Part shown: positions 11,143 through 21,931 of the stretch, piece after piece | Layout: every line of letters begins with the position of its first letter | How positions within the stretch are numbered: the stretch's first letter is position 1 | Source: Sinohyriopsis cumingii | Lineage: Eukaryota; Mollusca; Bivalvia; Unionida; Unionidae | Length of the DNA stretch: 64,000 nucleotides | Direction of reading: 5' to 3' | Assembly: GCA_028554795.2 (NCBI GenBank) | Contig: CM068838.1 | Span: forward strand, 94,777,974 to 94,841,973 | Translations under genes and position numbers: made by a program | The notes under the pieces: generated by a model | The model's input: the letters and a program-made list of their open reading frames with translations, nothing else | Told to the model about the DNA's origin: nothing | The model's database searches: none

Positions 11143-13390
11143 CAGGGTTCCTGCCACAAATTCAGGAAAAGATTTCAGACCTTTTCCAGACCCGAAGAAA
11201 ATAAAAATCTCCAGACTTAACCACGTGACAAATTTATTGACCTAATGATAGCAACAGAGGATGAATTTTTCAGAATTTTGGAATAAATAAAAACAGAAAT
11301 TTTCTGGTTAATTTGAATGAGTTGAATCTAAAGATGAACTCATGTTCATGATATCTTTTCATATAAATGAACTCATGTTCATGATATCTTTTCAGATAAA
11401 TGAACTCATGTTCATATCTTTTCAGATAAATGAGTTCATGTTCATATCTTTTCAGATAAATGAACTCATGTTCATATCTTTTCATATAAATGAACTCATG
11501 TTCATGATATCTTTTCATATAAATAAACTCATGTTCACGATATCTTTTCATATAAATGAACTCATGTTCATGATATCTTTTCATATAAATAAACTCATGT
11601 TCATATCTTTTCAGATAAACTCATGTTCATGATATCTTTTCAGATAAATGAACTCATGTTCATGATATCTTTTAAGATAAATTCTCAGAAAGCACTGAAA
11701 CACATGCACCATCCACCATTTCTGATATTGGTCTTGGTCACTTTTAGAAAAAACTCAACTTCAAATTATTTCCAGCCAACATTTACATATTTTTTTACAT
11801 ATGGGTACTTCTGAAGCCTTTTTGTTCCTTGTTTAAGTGCCCTCCCACAATCATTTTTTTTATAAATACCATAATGACAAGTCATACAAAAGTTGAAATT
11901 ATATCTTACTCTTAAAACAGTGCATGATCATTACAATATTTTTAAACATATACATGTTCATCTGAAATCACAATTTAGTAAACATAAAATGCCACTTTAG
12001 AACTAAATTATAAGATAATTTTGGTCAATTTTGATATCTTTAAAATTAATGACAAAGAATAAAGAATCAGAAGAAAAAAACTTACACTGAATATTTCAAC
12101 AAATCTACAAAAGAGGTCTTTCACATGGACAAAATTCTTGAAAAATTCCTTATTCACTCTTTCATACTGATAGATACAGGTTTTCCACCAATTTATTATT
12201 ACAGTAAATCTGAATTTCTATGGTGTAAAATGTGTGTGTTGCAACATTAAATTTTAGATGTCAAATTTTTGGTACTTTCTAAATAATTCCAATTACATTT
12301 GAGCAATATTATACAGTTCATGATACAGTATTAAATTCTGAAATCAGAGGGTGCGAGAGAAGGAACTGGAAAAGAGTTCTCATGAAATATTATTATCTTA
12401 CTTTTTTAAAAAAATGATATGTACAGATCAACTGCTTTTTTCTTTATAATCTCAATATTCAGAATAGATTGGTATTCACAATACATGCCATGAACTGATT
12501 TTGTTTCCTTCAGAATAATTTAAATTTTACCTCTTGTTGTCTATATTAATTTTAAATTAAATAGGCCTTCCAATGCCTCTAGATATCACCCCTCATTTGC
12601 AAATACAAGTCCAAGTCTAACCTTGAAAATACATCACACACAAAAAAATGGTACCAAATGTTTTCAACAGATTTAGTATAATAAATAAAAACACATGTGT
12701 ATCATCTGATTCCTTGGTTAGCTTTGTCATAAATGAGTTTTTGTGTGTTTTTGAACTCACTTTATGCCATACTGTTGCCATTATTTACATTTTTATGGAC
12801 CCACATGCTGGGAAGAGTTACTGTTCTTGCTAGTAAGGTTGACCTATTATAAGATGTAATTTGTTAGTTTTCCGCAAATATTCTCATACATTGTAGCAAT
12901 AGTTTTGTAAAATGATATCCAAAGTATTTAAAAAGTAGTTGTAGGTCAGGGTACATATTCGTTTATTTAGTTTTACTGCATTTTGAAAATTTATATTCTC
13001 GTTTATTTCTGCCAAATATGTTGTACATAAGGCCCAATGTCACATACGCTAAATATAGACAGCAGATCTTTAAACCATGAATATATTCAGATGTAACAAT
13101 GTTGATGTTGATTAATCCTCAACGAGTCAGCAAACACCAGTCAAAACTGCATGGCCTTCTCCCACAAATTTATGACCTCTACACGTCCTGAGATGTTGTG
13201 TTCTACAGTAATGCCCGAAGAGCTCCAAACAGAGCAGTCATGTTTTCCAGTTTCCAGAACAACAAAAATTTAAGACTTTTTCCAGACGTTTCAGTCATTT
13301 TTACATTTTTCCAATCCTTTTCAAGGCTTCGAAAAACAATTTAAAAATTTAAGATATTTTCCAGAATTCTAGACCTGTGCGGGAACCCTG
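11143..13390. mobile_element. Non-autonomous DNA transposon candidate with inverted ends
   Basis: The left end begins cagggttcctgccac and the right end is gtgcgggaaccctg, so the two ends are inverted copies (CAGGGTTCCYGC). Sub-terminal sequence rich in ttttccaga or tctggaaaa also appears inverted at both ends. The 6-bp sequence tcaact directly abuts both ends (11137-11142 and 13391-13396). No transposase ORF was seen. Interior holds a 33-bp tandem array. The TIR type resembles hAT-like elements, but the duplication I can see is 6, not 8, bp, so the superfamily is open. Confidence 0.65.
11338..11690. repeat. 33-bp minisatellite inside the transposon candidate
   Basis: About eleven units of aactcatgttcatgatatct followed by tttcatataaatg. 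Some units lack the gat step and are 27-28 bp. Chance ORFs on both strands come from the repeat. Confidence 0.95.
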
Positions 13391-13649
13391 TCAACTTTTA
13401 ATTTGATCTTTAATATTTAGTTTTTATTTATTTTACCCAATATATTAAATTTATGTTTTAATTGACAAATGCCATTCCTGAAAAATTTTTTTTTTACAAA
13501 ATACATGCAAGAAAATAGTGTATTTCACAAGCAGGTAAACAATCTGATTCAGGAAAGCCATTATGGTTAAAACTTGTGTCAACTAAATTAATTGTTTGTT
13601 AAACCTGGCTATCTCTTTCAATATAATGGTACTTCTATAATTTATTTAG

Positions 13650-14461
13650 ATCCCAGGAACACTAATATTATAATTTAACTCATTCATTTTCTTCTTAACT
13701 TTGTAAGGGCCGTAATATCTAATCCAAAGAAAAATCTGATGAAGGAGCAAGAAAGACAGAACACCACTATTAAAAAATTCAAAAGTTCTCTCCATTTAAG
13801 TTCTGTCAAACCATAAATGCACTTCTGACTTAAATTGCTGAATGCCAAATTCAAATACAATAGTTCCCGACCTAAAATTTTACCCTTGACACAATTGGAT
13901 ACAGTTAGAAAGGCCAAATTGAGTAAAAGACTTTATCAATGCTTTTACTATTATTTTTGATTTTATATTCCTCAAGTGAATTGCCTCTGGAAACCTTGTT
14001 GACGCACACATAATGGTCAACAGGTATTGGTTACCTGACTTGGTCTTAGGTTAGGGACCAACACAATCTGCCATAATTCTACTAAATTGTTCGTCCAAGG
14101 CAGGAATAGGTTGTAGATGAGCCTTGAAAATTTTCTGATTTGGTTTTCCTACCATTTGACAGGTATGACAAGATCTACAGTATTTACCAGCATCACTCTT
14201 GATTTTTGGACAATAGAAATGAGTTAAGATCTTGCGATAAGTTTTATTGATCCCTAAATGACCAGCCAATGGAGTTTCATGGGCCAGACTAAGTATTTCC
14301 TGTCTGTAAGATTTTGGAACTACAATCTGATAGTTCACTGAGCATTTGTCATCAGCAGGTACCTCAGGAGGTCTCCATTTTCTCATAAGAATTTCATTTT
14401 TAATGAAATAACAGACAGGAACTTCAGTAGCTTCAGTTTCACTAACGGCCTTCTGAAACAA
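13650..14461 (-). pseudogene. Integrase remnant (HHCC zinc finger and GPY motif)
   Basis: The open part at 14461-14051 (136 codons) has the H-H-C-C layout of retroviral-type integrase N-termini: HETPLAGHLGINKTYRKI, then CRSCHTCQ. It breaks off after a MADCVGP segment where the catalytic core would begin. The core is unrecognisable, but at about 13730-13650 a different frame reads RYYGPYKVKKKM and NYNISVPG, the GPY/F motif of gypsy integrase C-termini. Clearly non-functional. Confidence 0.75.
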
Positions 14462-14578
14462 ACAGGAGATCTCAGGATCTTTTTCCTGTTCGATGACAAG
14501 TGATTGCCTATTATCACCCTGCTTGGAATAAAGAGAATAGGTCGTTTAAAGAGGATCACTGTGATCAATACCTTCTGA

Positions 14579-15055
14579 TTAATCCAAACGAGGAGTGAAA
14601 ATGACTTCATCAAAAGCCTGACCAATACATGTGTCACATGCTGTAAATACATCAGGGAATTCTTTTTCAATTGGATCAACTTTCTGATCCAAGCAAGTCT
14701 TGTCAGTTAGAAGTGAATTAACCACAACCTTGTCTCCAGCTATGTTGTTGCCTAGTAATAAACGAATGCCCTCAATGGGTAAAACAGAGACCATTCCGAC
14801 TGTCGTGGATCATGAAACTAAGTCTGATGACAAATTTACACAATGGAGTGGAACATTAATGAAGCCACACTCTACTCCCTGAATAAGAACACTCTCATTA
14901 GAAGATTTCTCACAAAAAGGCAAAGTACCTGACAATAAAAGACTCTGAGTAGCTCCTGTGTCCCTTAAAATTTTAATAGGGATTGGATTGGCCAAATCAC
15001 CCGAGAGTGATATAGAACCATTTGATATGAATGGTTCATAATTCTCCATAATCAA
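14579..15055 (-). pseudogene. Retropepsin-like protease remnant
   Basis: The ORF at 15055-14810 contains IKILRDTGATQSLLLSG, the D-T-G active-site motif of a retroviral aspartic protease. A second open segment at 14794-14579 contains RLLLGNNIAGDKV, resembling the spacer that follows the protease in gypsy-type Pol. A stop separates the two. It lies directly downstream of the gag zinc-knuckle region, as in gag-pro-pol elements. Confidence 0.7.
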
Positions 15056-15187
15056 ATCAGACTAAGGTTTGTTAGACCCAACAAATATATTGCTTTCAAT
15101 ACATGACCATGACCTTGAACTCTTAGAAATAAAAGCATTTGGAATAGGTCTTCTTTATTCTGATGCCTATTTTTCAATTTGTAGAAA

Positions 15188-16539
15188 TCAGAAATAACGT
15201 CCTTTTTTCTTGCAATAGGTACAAGTAGGAAGAGACAAGGATCTTGAATCAAGCTTCTCCGAAGTTTGATATTGTGAAGTTGTGCCAGTTTGAGTTTTAG
15301 AAGGGCTTGTATTAGGCTGAAATACTTTTCCGCCAAAAGACTGTTGTGTAGAAGTCTTACTTAAAAAAGGAATTTTATGAGTTAAAGAATACTCATCAGC
15401 AACACAAGCAGCATTTTCCAAGGTTTTAATCTGATGCTCATTAGAATAAGACTTGATGTCACTATATACACAGTTTTTGAACTCTTTGAGTAATATAAGA
15501 CTTTCATAATCTTGTTCAACTTTCTTGGCTAAGCACCATCTATCAAGTAACTGCTCTTTTTCTCTAGCAAATTTGACATTAGTTTGTCCAGCTTCTTTTC
15601 TATAGTTTCTGAATTTTTGCCGATAAGCTTCTGAGACTAACTCATAACCCTTAAGATGCATTCTTTGACAGTATCACAGTCACCACTTTGTTGAACTGAT
15701 AGTGAATGGTAAATATCACTAGCTTTACCAGTGAGTATACACTGTAATAATTGAAACTAATGCTCCCTTGACCACTTCAAATTTTCAACAACTTTTTCAA
15801 AATAACGAAAATATTTGTCTACTTCTTTTTCTCTGAAAGGGGATACTAATCTAATATTCTTTGCAAGATCAAAACTTAAATTTGGATTTGAAGTATGAAT
15901 GTGCTTTTCACTTGAAAGTTCCATTTCTTGCATTCTATATTGATATTCCCTCTCTTCCTTCTCTCTTTGCATTTGTATTTGTTCTTTTTGTAACTGCATT
16001 TGTCTTTCTTTCTTTTTTTCTTGTCTCTCTCTCTCCTCTTTCTCATATTGTAACTGCATTTATTTTTCTTGCATTTGTCTTTCTTTTTCTTTTTCTTCTG
16101 TCTGTAATTGCAATTTTCTTTTTCTTTCTCCAATATCAGTTGTTCTTTCTCTTTCTCCAATTTCATTTGTTCTTTCTCTTTCCCCAATTTCATATGTTCT
16201 TTTTCTATTTCCAATTGCAACTGCATTTGTTTTTCTTCATCTTTCTGAAGCTCCGGCTTCCTCAACTCCAATTCCACCTTGTATATTAATTCTAATTCCT
16301 TCATTTTTCTGTCAGAGTCTGATACAGACTTACTGACTGAAACCAAAGCACTTTTATCCAAAACATTATTTTCTACCAAATACTGAACCAAATTATTTCT
16401 TATTTCCTGTTTTGTTAAGGAAGCCTTTACCTCAGAAAGATCGTATTTTCTGGCAAGTTGAATCAAATCATCTTTTTTTGAAAAGATTTAACTGTTCCTG
16501 GGTAGGATTTGAAAGAAAGATTTCCACTTCTGATGCCAT
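15188..16539 (-). pseudogene. Gag-like protein with coiled coil, broken
   Basis: The start is an ATG at 16539 (MASEVEIFLSNPTQEQLN), followed by a frame change at an A-run near 16490. Residues downstream (LARKYDLSEVKASLTKQEIR) resemble a short SAP-like N-terminal segment. Then comes a long charged coiled coil rich in Lys, Glu and Gln. A second frame (15661-15188) has the gag capsid-like part (GYELVSEAYRQKFRNYRKEA) and a degenerate zinc knuckle starting CTYCKKKG, where frame is lost and the usual His and last Cys are replaced. At least three frame breaks are present. Confidence 0.65.
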
Positions 16540-16544
16540 TTTAG

Positions 16545-17808
16545 AAAAAGATTTCAAAAACTAAAGGAATTCAAATCTCAAAAAATAGCCAGAATACAAA
16601 AATTTCGGATGAGCTACCCAAATTCTATGGTAAGTGTTTAGGTTCAAATACACAGTAACACTCTAAGCTTTTTAAAATTTAACAAATAATTTATTTTCCT
16701 GAACAAATTATGTAACAAACTGAAAAATGGAGAACTTATGGTTTCAAGAATCAAATCCAAAAATAATCTAAGAATAATCATCAAATTAAATTGCAAATGT
16801 CCAAGTAATAAATGTTCTAATAATTTCAAGTTCAAATCCTGATGGAAAATCCAAGATGGATGACGATGACTACAGTAGTCAGTACTGTGCTTCTACAGTT
16901 CCTTGTAGAAATACAAATAATGGCAGTCCAGTGTTGGAAATCCAAATTAAATTTGTAAGCAATGTCTTTTCAAAATTTCTGTGAGCACTTCTCAAAATAT
17001 ATCCAGAGAATAAAGAATTAATCCTTTTGAAATCCAACAGATCTGAAATGATAACTTAAAATCTGGCTACAACAAAATAACTTTACATCAGTATAAAAAA
17101 AGCCCAAAACTGAGAATTCTCTCTCAAAGCATCCCTATTAAAACTAACAAATGCGCGCAATGGAAAAACCGTAATTGCGAAATCGAAGGGGGAGGTAATG
17201 TAAACGTGTTTATGTCATGTACACCAAAAATGACCCTGAAGAAAACCAATCATCTTCACTCCATGAAATAAAAAATAAAAAAATTGTTTACATCTTAAAT
17301 GTAATCCCATCATGACCTTGGAAACAACCAATCATTTTAAAATAAAATAGAACTTGTTTATGAAAGTAGCTACAAGTTCTGAAACAAGGTCAGAATTTAG
17401 ATCATTACCTGGTGTTAATAAACTAACAGTCAAGGTCAAACAATTGTCTGAAAAAGTATCATCTCTAGTGATTAAATTTACATCATAATAGCATATAATA
17501 GAATAAAAATTTAAAACTGACAAACAATTAAAGTAAAATAAATGAATTAAATCAGATATACGTAACAATACTGATTGGACCCATGGTGCTCTTGAAGTGG
17601 TTCAATCTGATGAAGAAAATATAATGGACCAAAGTTTCAAACAAAACCCAGAATCTGAAACTTTTCAGGAATATATATAACCCCAACATTTAAAGTTATA
17701 TTAGAAACACAATACCATCCTTCCACCCACAATTGTTTTAAAAAGTAACAGATCTCTGAATCAATTAAGCTGTGTTTTGTATTGACGAGATTCTGGCCTC
17801 TAGCATAC
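16545..17808. other. Intronic sequence without recognised features
   Basis: This may include the upstream long terminal repeat of the decayed retroelement, but I could not find a matching copy on its other side. No exon seen. Confidence 0.4.
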
Positions 17809-17977
17809 TTGGATACTCTTTTGTTCATCTGGCTGGTCCTCTGTCAGCAGAAAAGCCTCCTGGGAATCCGTTCCTCCCTCCACCTGCAGGAAACAGTTGG
17901 TAGTGTGACCAATTCCACTAGGCAGGATCTTCTCACGCAGCATAGCGTTTATCACAGTGCTTTTCCCATTAGAAGTC
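17809..17977 (-). CDS. MFN: Mitofusin, coding exon 3 (P-loop)
   Basis: This 169-nt exon encodes residues 111-167. With the last bases of exon 2 it forms the P-loop GRTSNGKS (110-117), followed by [20 protein letters not shown], which includes the G2 threonine region, and NCFLQVEG. The acceptor is taccag and the donor is gtatgc. The tail [19 protein letters not shown] is the variable loop seen in mitofusins. Phase agrees on both sides. Confidence 0.95.
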
Positions 17978-20335
17978 CTGGTAAAAAATGCAGAGTTGAA
18001 AGTAAACAAAGCTAAACTACTCCTACTGCTTCTGTGTCACAAATTAGCATCTTTTAGGAAACGTAAAAACAAAAGTTGGTCACACAACAGTGGTTTGGTG
18101 CATGGTACCTTTTCCTATGATACAAACTTTAAACTAAGCTTCATAGCTACATGTACGATGAAACTGGAATAGAAATACAAGCTCACATTTTGAGCAATGT
18201 CAAATAAACCCCGGATTGTAGGTCAATGCAATCTAGAATTGTTGTGCAACACATATTTATCACAAAAATCAGTTTAACAGTTGAAAGAGTTTCAAAAACT
18301 GAGCCTCAACAGAATTTTATGAAATTCTAATTTCTGAAAGGTTGTCCACGTTGATTATTTTCAGGTGTGACACAGTCATCTCAGGATGTACATAAAGTGT
18401 AAGTCCAATGCCAGTAGATGTAGTAATATAGAAGTTATAGCCTAGATTGGCAGGATGTACTTGAAGTGCAAGCATGATGCCAATAGGCATGGTAATATAG
18501 TAAATAGAGACTAGGTAGGCAAGATGAAGGTTAAATCAATGTATGGACAGTGTGTGTTATTTGGATTTTTAATGCAGCTTTAACAATTTTTCAGTCATAT
18601 CGCTATGATGTGACAGTTTAGAGTGATGTCTAGCACTGGGGCATCATGCCGCAGACATGTAGTATGATATCCCATCCTGTCACATTTTCTGACACCAGGC
18701 CAACTAGTCCTAACACTAACCTCTTAATGCTGAGTGCCAAGCGAGGCAGCTGTTAATACCATTTTTGTAAGTCTCTGGTATGACTCAGTCAGGGATCAAA
18801 CCCACAACCTCCCATATCTGAGGCAAATGCTCTAACCACTAACCACTAGGCCACTGGAGCAGACGACGTATGGACAGACAGATGCAAGGACATACAGAAC
18901 TGATTCCTAAAATTCCTTGCTCTCGAAGCAGAGATATTTTTTTTTTAAAAAAGAGAAAAGTAAAAAAATGAATTTCTGCTTTCATCTACACATAGCACAT
19001 TTACAAAAAATACTGCAAAATGTTACAAAATAAGGAAAACCACTAATGGAAGTATGGCTTGATTGAAAAGCTTTGTTTTATTTATATGGTATAATACTTC
19101 GTGTGATATATCCTATGTATCAAGTTCCATCATTCTGCATTAATAGTGTCTTTAAAAAAACCTGATTGCAAAGATTAAAGCAGTCACCAAAATGTGAATT
19201 ATAGGTCACAGTGAGCTGCATTTTTTACTTAAGGATGTAACACTCTTCAAATTGCATCTACATATCATGTTACATTATTCTGTCAGCAATCATGTTACAC
19301 TACTCTGCAAGCATTAACATCTGAGAAACATCTAAGCTAAAATACAAATAAAAACTAGCCACTTCCATGGGAAATACAAGTCACACTGACCTAATTTTGA
19401 CTGATGTGGCTAGTATTTCTCATAATGCATCTTTATCCAAAGTTACACAGTGCCAGATAAACTTAGTTAAATTCATAACCTAATCTAGAGTAACTCAGTT
19501 AAAGAAATGTAACGCTAACTTTAGCACAAATAACTGAACCATAAAATAATGGTCAGTGACCTAAAGATGACTGTAGCTCTTATTACATATTTACATACTA
19601 AGTTGTGTGACTCAACAAGAGACAATGTCTGATAAAATGAGCCAAGAGTGAAAACTATCCACATTGCTGGCACCAAATGGATGGATGGGATGGATGGATG
19701 GGTGAATGGATCAATCCAGAAGCCATAACTGTTTAGCAATCTGGCTCATAAAACTGTTATTTTACCCTAAATTAAGATGTTTTCTAAAAACTTTTGTCCA
19801 TAAAATGGCCATTTCTGTTACATCTTTCAAAGCAAAACTAAACATCCTAACTTCCATTCTCTATTTTTTCTGAACTAAAAGGGTTGCATTATTTTTGGAA
19901 TGGAACAATAATAAACCAGCTGTATGACCCTCCCAGTTACTTTTCAGCATAAATGCAATAAGTGCTGTTTTGCATGGAAACAAAAAAATCTTAAGAATAA
20001 CCAATCTCTAAAAATGTGCTTTTTATGATGGCCCAAGTTAATATCATCTTGCAAACAATGTGCTTGAACACTCAGGCATCAACAAGCTATTTTAGAATGA
20101 CTGGCAGGTGGATGCTATCTCTGTTTCTTTGCCATAACCCAGACAGCATTTCTCTTTTAATTTTTTCAGGAAAATCGATTCAAATGTCTCAATTTTTAAA
20201 AACTAAACATCACTTTTAAAAAGCTGGAAATCCCCAAAATATTTTCATGTGTTTCTGGGAGTCAGTTATTCTCTCTTAAAGTTTGGAGTTCAAATGAACC
20301 GACAAGACAAAAGCCAACCCAGAATTAACACATAC
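17978..20335 (-). other. Mitofusin intron 2
   Basis: This intron runs from a GT donor at 20335-20334 (gtatgt) to the AG at 17979-17978. It carries a SINE family 2 copy (18551-18867) and a small gga-t repeat near 19680-19715. I see nothing else. Confidence 0.8.
18551..18867 (-). mobile_element. SINE family 2, copy B (full length, tRNA-derived)
   Basis: Read on the minus strand, the head has tggcctagtggttagagc (box A) and gggtttgatcc (box B), then a core ending in an (ac)n/(gt)n tail. An exact 10-bp duplication, gtatggacag, flanks it at 18541-18550 and 18868-18877. It is the best reference copy of this family in the window. Confidence 0.9.
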
Positions 20336-20462
20336 CTTCCAAAAAATACAACTTTCATATGATCCCTGCCAAGGACTTCCATTATGCCTTTCACTTTCTC
20401 CCTGAAGCCTCTGATTGTATCCTGAAAGTCAATCCCTTCAATGCAGCCACTCTGACATATTT
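20336..20462 (-). CDS. MFN: Mitofusin, coding exon 2
   Basis: This 127-nt exon encodes residues 69-110 plus two bases of codon 111. It contains FQDTIRGFREKVKGIMEVLG and HMKVVFFG, the segment leading into the P-loop. The acceptor is gtttcag and the donor gtatgt. It joins exon 1 in phase 1 and exon 3 in phase 2. Confidence 0.93.
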
Positions 20463-21203
20463 CTGAAACAAATTTTACATGTAGTAAAAAAACAACAAAA
20501 AATAAACATCAAATGTATCACCAACAGTCACACAAAGTGCACATCAAAACTGTCCCACAGATTCGGCCAGATTTAACCCAGCCATCTACATCTATGCATA
20601 CAAACATACCAAACAAAATAATTTCTCTAATATCAAAAGGTTTTGCTGCAATAATGCTAAGCATTGTTTTCACAAAAATAGGCTAAGTCGTAATGGTTGC
20701 AATAAATGGCATAAATTAGAATAATCGTTTTTATTGACATTTAATCTAATTAGGTTACCAACACATTCATTTACAGTGTAGTCATAATAACATCCTCGCC
20801 TGAATAGATGAACATACTGATGTATGGATGTACAAAACCAAATTTGACACCAATGCTGCAAGTAGTACAGAAACTAAAAAAAAACACAAATAAAACAACT
20901 TGTATTGTGTGATGCAGAGAAACAATTCTGCTGCATAATTAGACTGCATGAAATTTTCTCAATACAGGGTGCATCTAATTCTCTAACAAGGAAATAAATT
21001 AATGCCTCTTTACAACCAAAATTTGCTTTACAATTTCTAATTCAGTTCATTTTTATAAACTACTGTTCAAATGACAATCAAAGCAGAAATTGAAATCTTT
21101 TAATGAAATTCAGTGAGATGAAGAAGAAAAAATGATGGCCTATGCTTTTAAATTTCCATTTAAATAGAAACAAACATCCAAATCAAAGGAACAAAGTTCT
21201 CAC

Positions 21204-21408
21204 CATGCACAAAGCTGTCAACATCAACAATATAGTCTGCTATATCTTTGAAGATTTCATTAACTGTTTTCTTGGCTTGGCCAAACAATTTCAGGGGGGA
21301 GCTGGGTGATTGCCGCCCATTTCCTAGACTTCTCTGTCCTGAGCTCCCAGCATCTCCCTGGCCCATCTGAGGTGCCTTCTCCTCCATTCTTGTCACATAA
21401 CCAGACAT
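21204..21408 (-). CDS. MFN: Mitofusin, coding exon 1 (start codon)
   Basis: The exon runs 21436-21204; an acceptor (ctactttag) ends just before 21436, so an untranslated exon must lie upstream. The ATG at 21408 gives MSGYVTRMEEKAPQM, then a Ser/Gly-rich stretch, then KLFGQAKKTVNEIFKDIADY and IVDVDSFVHG, the conserved mitofusin N-terminal helix. The donor is gtgaga. The 205 coding nucleotides end in phase 1, which matches exon 2. Confidence 0.92.
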
Positions 21409-21621
21409 TCTTCTGCTCTTATGAATGGCTGAAGACCTAAAGTAGAATGAAATATTCACAGATAAATCAAAACAGAAACCAGGGAATAATGATGACAGAT
21501 TTATTTATTGTAATTGTTTGGTGTTCATCAGCAAGATGTACAACATATTTTGGTTTAGCTGTGATAAACCAATTTGAAGTTATCATTTTACATGAAAGGC
21601 ACTTCTGAGATCATGTGATCT

Positions 21622-21931
21622 GATTGACTGTTAATATGGAATTGTTAGTGGGATTGACTGTTAATATGGAATTGTTAGCGGGATTGACTGTTAATGTGGA
21701 ATTGTTAGTGGGATTGACTGTTAATGTGGAATTGTATGTGGGATTGACTGTTAATATGGAATTGTTAGTGGGATTGACTATTAATATGGAATTGTTAGTG
21801 GGATTGACTGTTAATGTGGAATTGTTAGTGGGATTGACTGTTAATATGGAGTTGTTAGTGGGATTGACAGATAATAATTAATATGGAATTATTAGTGGGA
21901 TTGACTGTTAATATGGAATTGCTAGTGGGAT
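21622..21931. repeat. 30-bp minisatellite
   Basis: About ten units of gactgttaatatggaattgt followed by tagtgggatt, very uniform, with one disrupted unit at about 21868-21885. Lies upstream of mitofusin coding exon 1. Confidence 0.95.

Larger units (their letters stand above)
13600..16539 (-). mobile_element. Decayed Ty3/gypsy-like retroelement, RT region missing
   Basis: On the minus strand the order is gag (16539-15188), aspartic protease (15055-14810), a short post-protease segment (14794-14579), integrase zinc-binding domain (14461-14051) and an integrase C-terminal GPY-type motif (about 13730-13650). No reverse transcriptase or RNase H motif lies in the roughly 120 nt between the post-protease segment and the integrase, so pol has an internal deletion. 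I could not define LTRs. It is inside mitofusin intron 3, in the same orientation as the gene. Confidence 0.75.

Noticed and set aside
11270-11814. ORFs with repeated MFMISFHINEL or KRYHEHEFIY
   Set aside because: Both come from the 33-bp minisatellite and occur on both strands.
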